Origin: an uncultured Rikenella sp.
Lineage (GTDB): Bacteria > Bacteroidota > Bacteroidia > Bacteroidales > Rikenellaceae
Assembly (NCBI GenBank): GCA_947627885.1
Contig: CANQXP010000012.1
Coordinates: forward strand, 1 to 41,329
Reading direction: 5' to 3'
Length of the DNA: 41,329 bases
Both the position numbers and the translations under genes were made by a program. Position 1 is the first letter of the stretch, and every line of letters begins with the position of its first letter. The notes under the pieces were generated by a model. The model was not told the origin of the DNA, did no database searches, and saw only the letters and a list, made by a program, of their open reading frames with translations. Positions 8,157 to 17,286 of the stretch are shown one piece after another.

Positions 8157-10592
8157 ATGCAATCCGACCATACACAGACCGATTACCTCCAAGGGCTGAA
8201 CGGCCCCCAGCGCAGCGCCGTCGAGAACTACGCCGGGCCGTCGCTCATTATCGCCGGCGCAGGATCCGGCAAGACCCGCGTGCTCACCATGCGTATCGCC
8301 CACATGCTCCAGCAGGGCATCTCGCCCCGCAACATCATGGCCCTGACCTTTACCAACAAAGCGGCGCGCGAGATGCGCGACCGCGTGACCAAGATATTGC
8401 CTTACGAAGCCGTGCGCGGGCTGTGGATGGGAACCTTTCACTCCCTGTTCAGCCGCATCCTGCGGGCCGAGGCCCAGTTGCTGGGCTTCCCGGAGGCCTT
8501 TACCATCTACGACACCGCAGACAGCCGGAACGTCGTCAAAGCCATCGTGCGGCAGCTCGAACTGCCGGACGAGCAGTACAAGCCGAACGAAATCTATTCG
8601 CGTATTTCGCTGGCCAAGAACAACCTGGTGCTGCCCGAAGCCTATGCCGCCAACGCGACGCTGACCGACGAGGATGCGCGGGCCAAGCGGCCGAGGCTGG
8701 CGGAGATCTATGCCCTCTATATGCGCCAGTGCCGCCAGAACGGGGCGATGGACTTCGACGACCTGCTGCTCTACATGAACATCCTGCTGCGCGACCATCC
8801 GGAAATTGCGCAGAAATACGGCGACCAGTTCCGGTACATACTGGTGGACGAGTATCAGGACACCAACTATTCGCAATACCTGATCGTCAAGAAACTGGCC
8901 GATATACAACGGAATATCTGCGTGGTGGGCGACGACTCCCAGAGCATCTACTCGTTCCGCGGGGCGCGGATCGAGAACATCCTCCGTTTCCAGCAGGACT
9001 ATCCGGAGGCGAAGATCTTCAAACTGGAGCAGAACTACCGCTCGACCCGGACCATCGTCGAGGCCGCCAACAGCGTGATCGAAAAGAACAGCCGCAAGCT
9101 GCCCAAACACCTCTTTTCGGAGAACGAGCAGGGGGAGCCGATCAAAGTGATCTGCACCCTCAGCGACAAAGAGGAGGCGCAGCGGGTGTCGGCGGACATC
9201 CACACCACCCTGTACGGCGAGCAGGCCTCGCCGGACGAGTTCGCGGTGCTCTACCGTACCAACGCCCAGTCGCGCGTGATCGAGGAGTACCTGCGGGGGA
9301 ACAATATTCCGTACCGGATCTATGGGGGCCAGTCGTTCTACCAGCGGGCCGAGATCAAGGACGCCATCGCTTACCTGCGGCTGGCGATCAACCCGAAGGA
9401 TGACGAGTCGCTCAAGCGGATCATCAATTTCCCGGCCCGCGGGATCGGCGAAACCTCGGTGGGAAAGATCGTCGCGGCCGGACAGGCCAAGGGCGTTTCG
9501 ATGTGGGAAGTGCTGCTCACACACACGCCGGAGGAGCTGGGCATCCGCGGCGGGGCGGTCAAGGGCCTGACGGCGTTCGTCAAGAACTTCACCGATCTGT
9601 TCCGGCGGTCGGGAGAGATGGACGCCTACGAACTGGCGATGGAGGTGATGGCTCGGTCGGGGTTGGTGGCGCATTACAAGGACAGCCCGTCGATCGAGGA
9701 CGAATCGCGGTTGCAGAACGTGGAGGAGCTGATAAACTCCGTGAAAGTGTTCGTCGACGAACAGAACGAGGCAGCGGCTTCGGGCGAGGGTGCGGAAACT
9801 GTCGCACCGGATGCCGATGCGCCGCAGGAGGGCGTCGTGCGCGGGCCGGTGACGCTGGACCAGTGGTTGCAGAACATCGCGCTGCTAACCGACATGGACA
9901 ACAGCAAGGACGACGACACCCCGCGGGTGACGCTGCTGACCGTCCACGCCTCCAAGGGGTTGGAATTCAAGTACACCTATATCGTGGGATTGGAGGAGAA
10001 CCTCTTTCCGAGCCAGCACGGCAGCTCGTCGGCCGAGGACATCGAGGAGGAGCGGCGGCTCTTCTATGTGGCGCTGACGCGGGCCGAGAAGCGGGCCACG
10101 CTGAGTTTCGCGCTGTCGCGGTTCAAGTGGGGCAGCGTGGTGCCGTCGCAGGCGAGCCGCTTTATCAAGGAGATCGACCCGAAGTACCTCGACATGCCGA
10201 CTCTGCCTGAGACGGACACGTTCGGCGAGGATGGCAATGCGGGGCTGCGGAACCGGTGGAACGCTTCGGGCGGGGCGAAGGTGCCGGGCGATCCCAGGCC
10301 TGCTTTCCAGCGGTACCAGCGGAAAACGGCTGCGCCGGTAGCTGCTGAGGGAAACTCCGCTCCGGCGGGATTCAGGAAGGTGGAGTCGCGCCCTTCGCCG
10401 GTGCCGGAAGGCAGACCGCTGGACTCGGCGGGAGATTTGACGGTAGGCGCGCGCGTGGCGCACGACCGGTTCGGGATCGGCACGGTGACGGCGTTCGAAC
10501 AGACGGCGACGGACACGAAAGTGACGGTGCGTTTCGAGGCGGCGGGGGCCAAGACGCTGCTGCTGAAATTCGCCAAGCTGCGACTTATTTGA
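8157..10592 (+). CDS. pcrA: ATP-dependent DNA helicase UvrD/PcrA (superfamily 1)
   Basis: This 811-residue superfamily 1A helicase has the expected motifs in order. They are the Q-motif region LNGPQRSAVENYAGPSLI, Walker A GAGSGKT (residues 34-40), motif Ia TFTNKAAREMRDR, Walker B DEYQDTN, motif III VGDDSQSIYSFRGA, motif IV EQNYRSTRTI, motif V VHASKGLEF and motif VI ALTRAEKR. The C-terminal RVAHDRFGIGTVTAFE is the Tudor-like tail of PcrA/UvrD. It unwinds DNA 3'-5' in nucleotide-excision and mismatch repair and clears stalled replication and transcription complexes. UvrD and PcrA cannot be cleanly separated here, so either name is acceptable. A rho-independent terminator follows at 10704. Confidence 0.96.
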   Translation: MQSDHTQTDYLQGLNGPQRSAVENYAGPSLIIAGAGSGKTRVLTMRIAHMLQQGISPRNIMALTFTNKAAREMRDRVTKILPYEAVRGLWMGTFHSLFSRILRAEAQLLGFPEAFTIYDTADSRNVVKAIVRQLELPDEQYKPNEIYSRISLAKNNLVLPEAYAANATLTDEDARAKRPRLAEIYALYMRQCRQNGAMDFDDLLLYMNILLRDHPEIAQKYGDQFRYILVDEYQDTNYSQYLIVKKLADIQRNICVVGDDSQSIYSFRGARIENILRFQQDYPEAKIFKLEQNYRSTRTIVEAANSVIEKNSRKLPKHLFSENEQGEPIKVICTLSDKEEAQRVSADIHTTLYGEQASPDEFAVLYRTNAQSRVIEEYLRGNNIPYRIYGGQSFYQRAEIKDAIAYLRLAINPKDDESLKRIINFPARGIGETSVGKIVAAGQAKGVSMWEVLLTHTPEELGIRGGAVKGLTAFVKNFTDLFRRSGEMDAYELAMEVMARSGLVAHYKDSPSIEDESRLQNVEELINSVKVFVDEQNEAAASGEGAETVAPDADAPQEGVVRGPVTLDQWLQNIALLTDMDNSKDDDTPRVTLLTVHASKGLEFKYTYIVGLEENLFPSQHGSSSAEDIEEERRLFYVALTRAEKRATLSFALSRFKWGSVVPSQASRFIKEIDPKYLDMPTLPETDTFGEDGNAGLRNRWNASGGAKVPGDPRPAFQRYQRKTAAPVAAEGNSAPAGFRKVESRPSPVPEGRPLDSAGDLTVGARVAHDRFGIGTVTAFEQTATDTKVTVRFEAAGAKTLLLKFAKLRLI

Positions 10593-10703
10593 CAAGGCAT
10601 TTCCCATGCCAATGGCGGCCTTAGCGCCGGGCGACCGCAGGTCGCCGGGGGGGCGGCGCAAGGCCGAACCCGAGGAGTTAATGGATTCTTTCCCGATAAT
10701 TTT

Positions 10704-10735
10704 GCCCGGTATGCGGAAAGCGTGCCGGGCTTTTT
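10704..10735 (+). terminator. Rho-independent terminator after the helicase gene
   Basis: GCCCGGTATGC and GCGTGCCGGGC form an 11-bp stem with two wobble pairs around the loop GGAAA, followed directly by TTTTTA. It lies about 110 bases beyond the helicase stop and just ahead of the promoter of the next gene. Confidence 0.8.
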
Positions 10736-10736
10736 A

Positions 10737-10767
10737 TTTGTCCGGGAACGAAATTCTTTTATTTTTG
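10737..10767 (+). promoter_or_regulatory. Bacteroidota promoter of the tryptophanase-like gene
   Basis: A -33 TTTG (10737-10740) and a -7 TATTTTTG (10760-10767) are separated by 19 bases, the classical primary sigma-factor arrangement in Bacteroidota. It is the best-formed promoter in the window and lies 46 bases before the start codon. Confidence 0.75.
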
Positions 10768-10812
10768 TAGAATATTCCGATGAATAATTACTAACCCAAA
10801 CCTATTTCCAGA

Positions 10813-12261
10813 ATGAATCCGGTGAAATTTTACAGCGGGGAGAACGTCCCTTTGGAGTTGCATAAAGTGCGGGTGGTGCAGAAGCTCCACCTGGTGCCGA
10901 TCGAGCGGCGGCTCGACGCCATCAAGGAGGCGGGGTTCAACACTTTCCGCCTTTCGACGATGGACGTGTTCCTCGACATGCTGACCGACAGCGGCACCAA
11001 TGCCATGAGCGACAACCAGATCGCGGCCATGTTCCGCGCCGACGACGCCTATGCGGGTTCGCAGTCCTTCGCGCGGCTGCAAAAGGCGGTCGAGGATGTG
11101 CTGGGCAAGAAATACCTGCTGCCGGTGCACCAGGGCAGGGCCGCCGAAAATATTATCTGCCGCCGGTATGTTAAACCGGGGCATATCGTGCCGATGAACT
11201 ACCACTTCACCACCGCATTGGCCCACATCACCGAGAACGGCGGCAAGGTGGCCGAGCTGCTGCACGACGAGGCTTTGGAGCTGAAGTCCGAGAATCCGTT
11301 CAAGGGGAACATCGACATCGACAAGCTGGTGCGGTGCATCGAGGAGAACGGTGTGGAGAATATCCCGTTCATCCGCATGGAGGCTTCGACCAACCTGATC
11401 GGGGGGCAGCCTTTTTCGATCGCCAACCTGATGGACGTGCGCCGCGTGGCCGACAAATACGGCCTGATGCTGGTGCTGGACGCGTCGCTGCTGGGTGAGA
11501 ACGCTTACCTTGTGAAGCAGCGCGAAGCGGAATGGAAAGAGAATTCGATGGCGGACATTATCAAGATGATGACCGGGCTGGCGGACTTGGTCTATTTCTC
11601 GGCGCGCAAGCTCAGCTCGTCGCGCGGGGGCGGTATCTGCACCAACCGGCAGGAGCTGTTCAAGGAGATGGAGGCGCTGATCCCGCTCTATGAAGGCTTT
11701 TTGACCTACGGCGGTATCTCCGTGCGGGAGATCGAGGCGATGGCGGTGGGGCTTTACGAAACGCTGGACGAGACGATGATCTCGCAAAGTCCGACGTTCA
11801 TCGCCTATCTGGTGCGCGAGATGGAGAAGCGAGGCATTCCGGTGGTGACGCCTCCGGGGGTGCTGGGGGCGCACGTGGATGCGATGAAATTCTGCGAGCA
11901 TATCCCGCAGACGGAGTATCCGGCGGGGGCGCTGGCGGCGGCGTTCTACCTGATATCGGGCATCCGGGGCATGGAGCGCGGGACGATCTCCAGCGTGCGC
12001 GACGAGAACGGGGTCGAGATTCTGGCGGACGTGGAGCTGTTGCGGTTGGCGGTGCCGCGGCGCGTGTTCACGCTGTCGCAGGTCAAGTATGTGATCGACC
12101 GCATGCAGTGGCTCTACGACAACCGCGAGATGATCGGAGGGCTGCGGTTTACGTATGAGCCGCCGGTGCTGCGCTTCTTTATGGGCGGGCTGGAGCCGAC
12201 CAGCGACTGGCCGGCCAAGCTGGTGGACAAGTTCCGCAAGGACTTCGGGGACAGCTTGTAG
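10813..12261 (+). CDS. Tryptophanase-like beta-eliminating lyase (PLP enzyme, COG3033)
   Basis: This 482-residue fold-type I PLP enzyme is colinear with tryptophanase and tyrosine phenol-lyase. Shared features are FLDMLTDSGTNAMSDNQ, the cofactor loop PVHQGRAAENI, GGQPFSIANL, the PLP-pyridine aspartate D223 in LVLDASLLGENAYLVKQREAE, and the Schiff-base lysine K266 in YFSARKLSSSRGGG. Two differences from TnaA stand out. The arginine three residues after the PLP aspartate (DSARFAEN in TnaA) is leucine here (DASLLGEN), and the lysine neighbourhood is SARKLSSSRGGG rather than SAKKDAMVPMGG. It therefore belongs to a divergent subgroup that databases often name tryptophanase, and its substrate is uncertain. 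Indole production should not be assumed. It has its own promoter and a shared terminator. Confidence 0.8.
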   Translation: MNPVKFYSGENVPLELHKVRVVQKLHLVPIERRLDAIKEAGFNTFRLSTMDVFLDMLTDSGTNAMSDNQIAAMFRADDAYAGSQSFARLQKAVEDVLGKKYLLPVHQGRAAENIICRRYVKPGHIVPMNYHFTTALAHITENGGKVAELLHDEALELKSENPFKGNIDIDKLVRCIEENGVENIPFIRMEASTNLIGGQPFSIANLMDVRRVADKYGLMLVLDASLLGENAYLVKQREAEWKENSMADIIKMMTGLADLVYFSARKLSSSRGGGICTNRQELFKEMEALIPLYEGFLTYGGISVREIEAMAVGLYETLDETMISQSPTFIAYLVREMEKRGIPVVTPPGVLGAHVDAMKFCEHIPQTEYPAGALAAAFYLISGIRGMERGTISSVRDENGVEILADVELLRLAVPRRVFTLSQVKYVIDRMQWLYDNREMIGGLRFTYEPPVLRFFMGGLEPTSDWPAKLVDKFRKDFGDSL

Positions 12262-12285
12262 CGGTCCCGTTCGGTCTTGCATAGC

Positions 12286-12313
12286 AAGGGCGGCCCCATC
12301 AGGGCCGCCCTTT
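12286..12313. terminator. Bidirectional terminator between converging genes
   Basis: AAGGGCGGCCC and GGGCCGCCCTT form an 11-bp GC-rich stem around CATCA, with T or A runs on either side. It lies between the stops of the rightward lyase gene and the leftward outer-membrane protein gene and could serve both. Confidence 0.85.
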
Positions 12314-12322
12314 GTCGTGATG

Positions 12323-12916
12323 TCAGAAGCGGTATTTCACTTTGATGTCGAGGCCGATGAATGTCCCGTCGCCGGTAAATTTGTCGTCGCTCCACTTCAC
12401 CAATACCGGGTTGACATGGAATGCCGGCTCCAGGATCAGCCCTTTGCAGAGCCTGAAGTCTTTACTGACCGAGAAACAGAACCCGAACCGATTGTTGAAC
12501 AGAAATTCGTCATACAATACCTTGTCCGGCGAAATATCCCAATTCATCCCGGCTGTAAAATTTACGATGTCCGACCAGAATTTATAACTCAGCCGTAAGG
12601 ATGCGTAGTGCAAGGTCGGTTTCCGGCCGTTGTTCGGGTTGTCCGGGAATATCGACACGAACGTCACCGTTTGGGGCCTGTCGAAAATCCCCAGTTCAAT
12701 GCCGCTGTGGCGGGAGAACTGGCCTTCGACGGTCAATCCGAAAGAGGGAATGAAGCCGGGGTCTTTGGCGGCATTGGGCTGCCATTCCGGTGAAAAACTC
12801 AGCCCGACGGCGATCCTCGGTTTAAAGGATTCGCCTGCGGGACGGTTTTGCGCAGCCAGCGGCAGGGCGATCAGTCCTGCGGCTACGGCGATTGCGGTTT
12901 GCCTGAGCGTGTTCAT
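12323..12916 (-). CDS. Small outer-membrane beta-barrel-like protein with signal peptide
   Basis: I set the start at 12916, giving 197 residues. The N-terminus MNTLRQTAIAVAAGLIALPL then AAQ is a clean signal peptide, whereas the longer frame from 12973 adds an implausible leader. The mature part alternates polar and hydrophobic residues in strand-like segments (RIAVGLSFSPEW, TLHYASLRLSYKFW, FGFCFSVSKDF, FIGLDIKVKYRF). It ends in an aromatic Phe, as outer-membrane barrels do. No family name is recognisable and no function is claimed. It is a single gene converging on the tryptophanase-like gene. Confidence 0.7.
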   Translation of the reverse strand: MNTLRQTAIAVAAGLIALPLAAQNRPAGESFKPRIAVGLSFSPEWQPNAAKDPGFIPSFGLTVEGQFSRHSGIELGIFDRPQTVTFVSIFPDNPNNGRKPTLHYASLRLSYKFWSDIVNFTAGMNWDISPDKVLYDEFLFNNRFGFCFSVSKDFRLCKGLILEPAFHVNPVLVKWSDDKFTGDGTFIGLDIKVKYRF

Positions 12917-13101
12917 AAGGCTTGGTGTTAGTGTCAATAAATGTAATGATAAAAAACAACATAAAAAATACATAACGGTGTAATGTTATGGATTCGGACA
13001 TAAAAAAGATTGATCGGCGGAGGTTTGAAATCTATTTATTATATTTATAGGCAAAATCCGGGTCGGATTTTTAGGAACTAACCCTCTAAAACCCGTTCGT
13101 T

Positions 13102-15258
13102 ATGAAAAAATACCCCACCAACGAGATCAAGAACATCGTCCTGCTGGGAGCTTCCGGGGCAGGCAAGACCACCCTCGCCGAAGCCATGGCCTATGAAGGC
13201 AAAGTCATAGAGCGCCGCGGCTCCGTCGAGGGGGAAAACACGCTTTCGGACTACACCGACATCGAGCACCAGAACCGGCGGTCGATTTTCTCAACGGTTC
13301 TTTACACGGAATTCAACGGGTACAAGCTGAATATCCTCGACACCCCTGGTGCCGACGATTTCTGCGGCGCCCTTTTTTCATCCTTCAAGGTGGCCGACGT
13401 GGGGGTGATGCTGCTCAACGCCCAGAACGGGTTCGAGGTGGGGACCGAGATACAGGCGAGGTACGCGCGGCGGCACGAAAAACCGGTGATCGCGGCGGTG
13501 AACCAGCTGGACGCCGAAAAGGCCAATTGGGAACAGACGATCGAGGAGCTGCGGGCCAACTCCGAAGCGCCGATCGTCGTGGTGCAGTATCCGGTCAATC
13601 CGGGGCCAGGGTTCGACAGCTTCATCGACGTGCTGATGATGAAGATGTACAAATTCAAAGGCGATACGGGCGAACGGGAAGAGCTTCCTATTCCGGAGGC
13701 GGAGATGGAACGGGCCAAAGAACTGAACAAGGCGCTGGTCGAGGCGGCGGCCGAGAACGATGAGGCGCTCATGGAGCTCTATTTCGAGAAAGGGACGCTG
13801 ACGCAGGACGAGATGCGTTCGGGGATCAAGCTGGGGCTGGCCAAACGCGACCTGGTGCCGGTCTTCTGTCTCTCCACGAAGAAAGACATAGGCATCAAGC
13901 GGTTGATGGAATTTATTATCAACGTGGCTCCTGGGCCGCTCAAGGCGCCGAATTTCAGGACGATCGGCGGCGGCGACGTACAGGCGGATTCGGCGGGGCC
14001 GGTGTCGATATTCGTATTCAAGACGGCCGTGGAGCCGCATTTGGGCGAAGTGGCCTTTTTCCGCGTCATCAGCGGGACGCTGACCGAGGGGATGGAGCTG
14101 ACCAACATGGCCACGGGGAACAAGGAGAAGATCGGGCAGATCTTCGTCAGCGCCGGGCGTAACCGGGTGAAGGTGACGGAACTTTGTGCGGGGGATATCG
14201 GATGCACGGTGAAACTTAAGGCGACGCGGGTGAACCACACGCTGAACGGGCCGGGGGCGGAGTGGCAGATCAACCTGATCGGCTTCCCGCAGCCGAGGTT
14301 CCGCACGGCGGTCAAGGCGAAGAACAGCGCCGACGACGAAAAGCTGGGCGAACTGCTGACGCGGGCTACTTACGAGGATCCGTCGATCGGGGTCGAGTAT
14401 TCCAAGGAGCTGAAGCAGACCATCCTTTCGGGGCAGGGCGAGCATCACCTCAATATCCTCAAAACGCAGCTGGCGGGCACGCACAAGATCGAGGTGGATT
14501 TCTTCCCGCCGAAGGTGCCGTATCGCGAGACGATCACGAAGATGGCCGCGGCCAATTACCGGCACAAGAAGCAGTCGGGCGGGGCGGGGCAGTTCGGCGA
14601 AGTTTCGCTGGTGATCGAGCCTTATGTCGAAGGGATGCCGGCGCCGTCGAAATACAAGATCGAAGGGCGCGAGCAGGTGATGAACATCAAATCCACGGAG
14701 GAGGTCGAGCTGGACTGGGGCGGCAAGCTGGTATTTTGCAGCGCCATCGTGGGCGGGGCGATCGACGCTCGGTTCCTGCCGGCCATCATGAAGGGGATCA
14801 TGGAGAAGATGGAGGAGGGGCCGCTGACCGGCTCGTATGCGCGGGACATCCGCGTGATCGTCTATGACGGCAAGATGCACCCGGTGGACTCGAACGAAAT
14901 TTCGTTCAAGTTGGCGGGGCGCAACGCTTTCAAGGAGGCTTTCCGCAATGCGGGGGCCAAGATCATGGAGCCGATCTACCAGATCGAAGTGCTGGCGCCG
15001 AGCGACAAGCTGGGCGACGTGATGAGCGACCTGCAGAACCGCCGCGCGATCATCGAAGGGATGACCAGCGAAAAAGGGTTCGAGATGCTGGCCGCGCGGG
15101 TGCCGCTGGCCGAGATGAACCGCTATTCCACTTCGCTCAGCTCGCTGACGGGCGGGCGGGCGACCTATACCATGAAGTTCGCGGGTTACGAACAGGTGCC
15201 GGCCGAAGTGCAGGACAAGCTGCTCAAAGCCTACTCCGATACGGATAAGGACGAATAG
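13102..15258 (+). CDS. EF-G2-type elongation factor G paralogue with non-canonical GTPase centre
   Basis: This 718-residue protein has the full EF-G layout: G domain, domain II, domain III (GQGEHHLNILKTQL), domain IV (GGAGQFGEVSLVIEP) and domain V (DLQNRRAIIEGM). The P-loop GASGAGKT (16-23) is intact. Switch II, however, reads DTPGADDF, with alanine at residue 84 where EF-G has the catalytic histidine of DTPGHVDF. Switch I has RRSIFST instead of RGITI, and the guanine motif is NQLD instead of NKxD. In Bacteroides thetaiotaomicron a second EF-G (EF-G2) is reported to support translocation without GTP hydrolysis during starvation; the same class is the best call here. The housekeeping fusA is not in the window. 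A strong terminator follows. Confidence 0.88.
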   Translation: MKKYPTNEIKNIVLLGASGAGKTTLAEAMAYEGKVIERRGSVEGENTLSDYTDIEHQNRRSIFSTVLYTEFNGYKLNILDTPGADDFCGALFSSFKVADVGVMLLNAQNGFEVGTEIQARYARRHEKPVIAAVNQLDAEKANWEQTIEELRANSEAPIVVVQYPVNPGPGFDSFIDVLMMKMYKFKGDTGEREELPIPEAEMERAKELNKALVEAAAENDEALMELYFEKGTLTQDEMRSGIKLGLAKRDLVPVFCLSTKKDIGIKRLMEFIINVAPGPLKAPNFRTIGGGDVQADSAGPVSIFVFKTAVEPHLGEVAFFRVISGTLTEGMELTNMATGNKEKIGQIFVSAGRNRVKVTELCAGDIGCTVKLKATRVNHTLNGPGAEWQINLIGFPQPRFRTAVKAKNSADDEKLGELLTRATYEDPSIGVEYSKELKQTILSGQGEHHLNILKTQLAGTHKIEVDFFPPKVPYRETITKMAAANYRHKKQSGGAGQFGEVSLVIEPYVEGMPAPSKYKIEGREQVMNIKSTEEVELDWGGKLVFCSAIVGGAIDARFLPAIMKGIMEKMEEGPLTGSYARDIRVIVYDGKMHPVDSNEISFKLAGRNAFKEAFRNAGAKIMEPIYQIEVLAPSDKLGDVMSDLQNRRAIIEGMTSEKGFEMLAARVPLAEMNRYSTSLSSLTGGRATYTMKFAGYEQVPAEVQDKLLKAYSDTDKDE

Positions 15259-15279
15259 TCCGCGTATCGCAAGCGCATG

Positions 15280-15338
15280 AAAAAGAAGCGCCTCTCCCTT
15301 TTCGGCCAGCGGTCGAGAAGGGAGAGGCGCTTCTTTTT
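15280..15338. terminator. Strong long-stem terminator
   Basis: AAAAAGAAGCGCCTCTCCCTT and its reverse complement form a 21-bp perfect stem with a 17-base loop, ending in a T-run on either strand. It serves the EF-G2 gene and probably also the leftward small lipoprotein gene. Confidence 0.9.
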
Positions 15339-15389
15339 CTGCATTCGTCGCAAAAAAAGTGCTGGAGCTGCCCGCAGGGCAGCGCGGCG

Positions 15390-15596
15390 CTATTTTACAA
15401 CGGCAGCCGAATCGCAGACAGCGGTGGTGTCGCAAGCGGCGGTAGTATCCACAGCTACGGTGTCCACAACGACGGTTTCGGTCATTTCTACGACAGCGGT
15501 AGAGTCAGCGTTTTCAGTGTTGGCTGCGCTGTTGCCGCAAGCTACGAAACCGGCAGCGATAGCTGCAACACAAGCAAATTGGAAAAGTTTTTTCAT
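15390..15596 (-). CDS. Tiny Val/Thr/Asp/Ala-rich lipoprotein
   Basis: This 68-residue protein starts MKKLFQFACVAAIAAGFVAC, a lipoprotein signal peptide with lipobox GFVAC and lipidated cysteine at residue 20. The mature part is low complexity and repetitive: TAVVEMTETVVVDTVAVDTT followed by AACDTTAVCDSAAVV, with two cysteines spaced seven residues apart. No function can be inferred. A TATCTTTG box (15630-15637, minus strand) lies 34 bases upstream and supports expression. Similar low-complexity small lipoproteins are common in Bacteroidota. Confidence 0.72.
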   Translation of the reverse strand: MKKLFQFACVAAIAAGFVACGNSAANTENADSTAVVEMTETVVVDTVAVDTTAACDTTAVCDSAAVVK

Positions 15597-15629
15597 AGTG
15601 GTATGAATTGAATGTTGTTAAAACCGCTG

Positions 15630-15637
15630 CAAAGATA
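15630..15637 (-). promoter_or_regulatory. -7 box of the small lipoprotein gene
   Basis: On the minus strand TATCTTTG matches TAnnTTTG, 34 bases before the start codon. The surrounding DNA is AT-rich. Confidence 0.55.
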
Positions 15638-15809
15638 TACCTTTTTCGACAAAATGATGCTTTATAATAAAAAATTTTATTAAAGTTTAACTTTTTGATA
15701 TCCAGCCGGTAATTCAGGATTAATACTGACAGGAAGGAATGCCTGCCGCCGGTGCGCCGCAAAAATGTTGCAAAAGGGGCCCCGGTTTCGGGCTGCGGGG
15801 AATAAAATG

Positions 15810-15817
15810 TATCTTTG
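15810..15817 (+). promoter_or_regulatory. -7 box upstream of miaB
   Basis: TATCTTTG matches TAnnTTTG, 34 bases before the miaB start. A TTTC at 15786-15789 sits 20 bases upstream as a weak -33 candidate. Confidence 0.6.
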
Positions 15818-15850
15818 CGGCGTTAAATTCCGAAACGAAAAGGCAGGGCT

Positions 15851-17200
15851 ATGGGCAATCCGAAATTCAATCTTGCGGTGCAGCAGGGGCAGGGTAAATT
15901 CTACATCGAGACCTACGGGTGCCAGATGAACCGGAACGACAGCGAAGTGGTGGTGGCGGTGATGCAGCAGGGCGGTTTCGAATATACCGACTCGCTGGAC
16001 GAGGCCGACGTGGTGCTGGTCAACACCTGCGCCATCCGCGACAACGCCGAGCAGCGCGTCTGGGGGCGGCTGGCTGAGTTCCGGGGCCTCAAGAAGCGGC
16101 GGCCGTGGCTGCTGGTGGGGATCATCGGCTGCATGGCCGAGCGGCTCAAAGACCGCCTGATCGAACAGGAGAAGACCGTGGACATCGTGGTCGGGCCGGA
16201 CGGATACCGGTCGCTGCCGGAGCTGGTGCGGCAGGCCGCCGGGGGTGCCAAGGCGGTGAATGTGCTCTTGTCGCGCGAGGAAACCTACGCGGAAATCAGC
16301 CCCGTGCGGCTCGACAAAAACGGGGTGACCGCCTTCGTCAGCATTATGCGCGGTTGCAACAACATGTGCGCCTACTGCGTGGTGCCCTATACCCGCGGCG
16401 TGGAGCGGAGCCGCGATGCGGAGACCATCCTGGCCGAGGTGCGCGACCTCTTCGCGCGCGGCTACCGCGAGGTGACGCTGTTGGGACAGAACGTCAATTC
16501 CTATCGGTACGGCGACGTCAGTTTCGCCAAACTGCTGGCGCGCGTGGCCGGAGTGTCGCCGCTGCTCCGGGTGCGTTTCGCCACCTCGCATCCCAAAGAC
16601 CTTTCGGACGAGCTGATCGAGACCATCGCGGCGTGGCCGAACATCTGCCGGGCCATCCACCTGCCCGCGCAGTCCGGCTCGTCGCGGATACTGGAGCTGA
16701 TGAACCGCAAATACACGCGGGAATGGTATCTGGATCGCATCGCTGCGATCCGGCGGTTGCTGCCCGACTGCTCGCTCTCCACCGACCTGATCGCCGGATT
16801 CTGCACCGAAACCGAGGAAGACCACGCCCGGACACTTTCGCTGATGCGCGAAGTGGGCTACGAATTCTCCTATATGTTCAAATACTCCGAGCGGCCCAAT
16901 ACCAAGGCGCAGCGCACCCTGGCGGACGATGTGCCGGAGGAGGTCAAGACGGCCCGCCTCACGGAGATCATCAACCTCCAGAACCAGTTGTCGCTGGAGT
17001 CCAACCGGCGGGACGTGGGGCGCCATTTCGAAGTGTTGGTCGAGGGGACTTCGAAACGTTCCGCGGACGAGGTCTACGGCCGCACGTCGCAGAACAAGGT
17101 GGTGATCCTGCCCCGGATGAACTACCTGCCGGGGGATTATGTCCACGTGCTGATTACGGACTGCTCGTCGGCGACCCTGATCGGGACCCCGCTCTGCTGA
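15851..17200 (+). CDS. miaB: tRNA-2-methylthio-N6-dimethylallyladenosine synthase
   Basis: This 449-residue radical-SAM methylthiotransferase has all three domains. The N-terminal MTTase domain has cluster cysteines C24 (YGCQMNRND), C60 (NTCAIRD) and C94 (IIGCMAERL). The radical-SAM motif GCNNMCAYC gives C169, C173 and C176, and a C-terminal TRAM-like region follows (VLVEGTSKR). The [20 protein letters not shown] signature separates MiaB from RimO and MtaB. It adds a methylthio group to i6A37 of tRNAs reading U-starting codons. The gene begins a rightward run with the YitT-type and HD-phosphodiesterase genes, though a separate -7 box before the next gene suggests that gene can be transcribed alone. 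Confidence 0.96.
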   Translation: MGNPKFNLAVQQGQGKFYIETYGCQMNRNDSEVVVAVMQQGGFEYTDSLDEADVVLVNTCAIRDNAEQRVWGRLAEFRGLKKRRPWLLVGIIGCMAERLKDRLIEQEKTVDIVVGPDGYRSLPELVRQAAGGAKAVNVLLSREETYAEISPVRLDKNGVTAFVSIMRGCNNMCAYCVVPYTRGVERSRDAETILAEVRDLFARGYREVTLLGQNVNSYRYGDVSFAKLLARVAGVSPLLRVRFATSHPKDLSDELIETIAAWPNICRAIHLPAQSGSSRILELMNRKYTREWYLDRIAAIRRLLPDCSLSTDLIAGFCTETEEDHARTLSLMREVGYEFSYMFKYSERPNTKAQRTLADDVPEEVKTARLTEIINLQNQLSLESNRRDVGRHFEVLVEGTSKRSADEVYGRTSQNKVVILPRMNYLPGDYVHVLITDCSSATLIGTPLC

Positions 17201-17257
17201 TCCGCGACCTGGACAGGCGTTGCCGGAAGAAGGGGCGGAAAAGGCAGGGAAATTGCT

Positions 17258-17265
17258 TAACTTTG
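17258..17265 (+). promoter_or_regulatory. -7 box upstream of the YitT-type gene
   Basis: TAACTTTG matches TAnnTTTG, 21 bases before the start codon, next to a TTGCCTTATTAAGGCAA palindrome (17264-17280). That would give a very short leader. Confidence 0.5.
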
Positions 17266-17286
17266 CCTTATTAAGGCAAATACCCC

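Noticed and set aside
13040-13047. TATATTTA as the EF-G2 promoter box
   Set aside because: It lacks the final G of TAnnTTTG and the nearest TTTG is only 12 bases upstream, so it was not listed as a feature.
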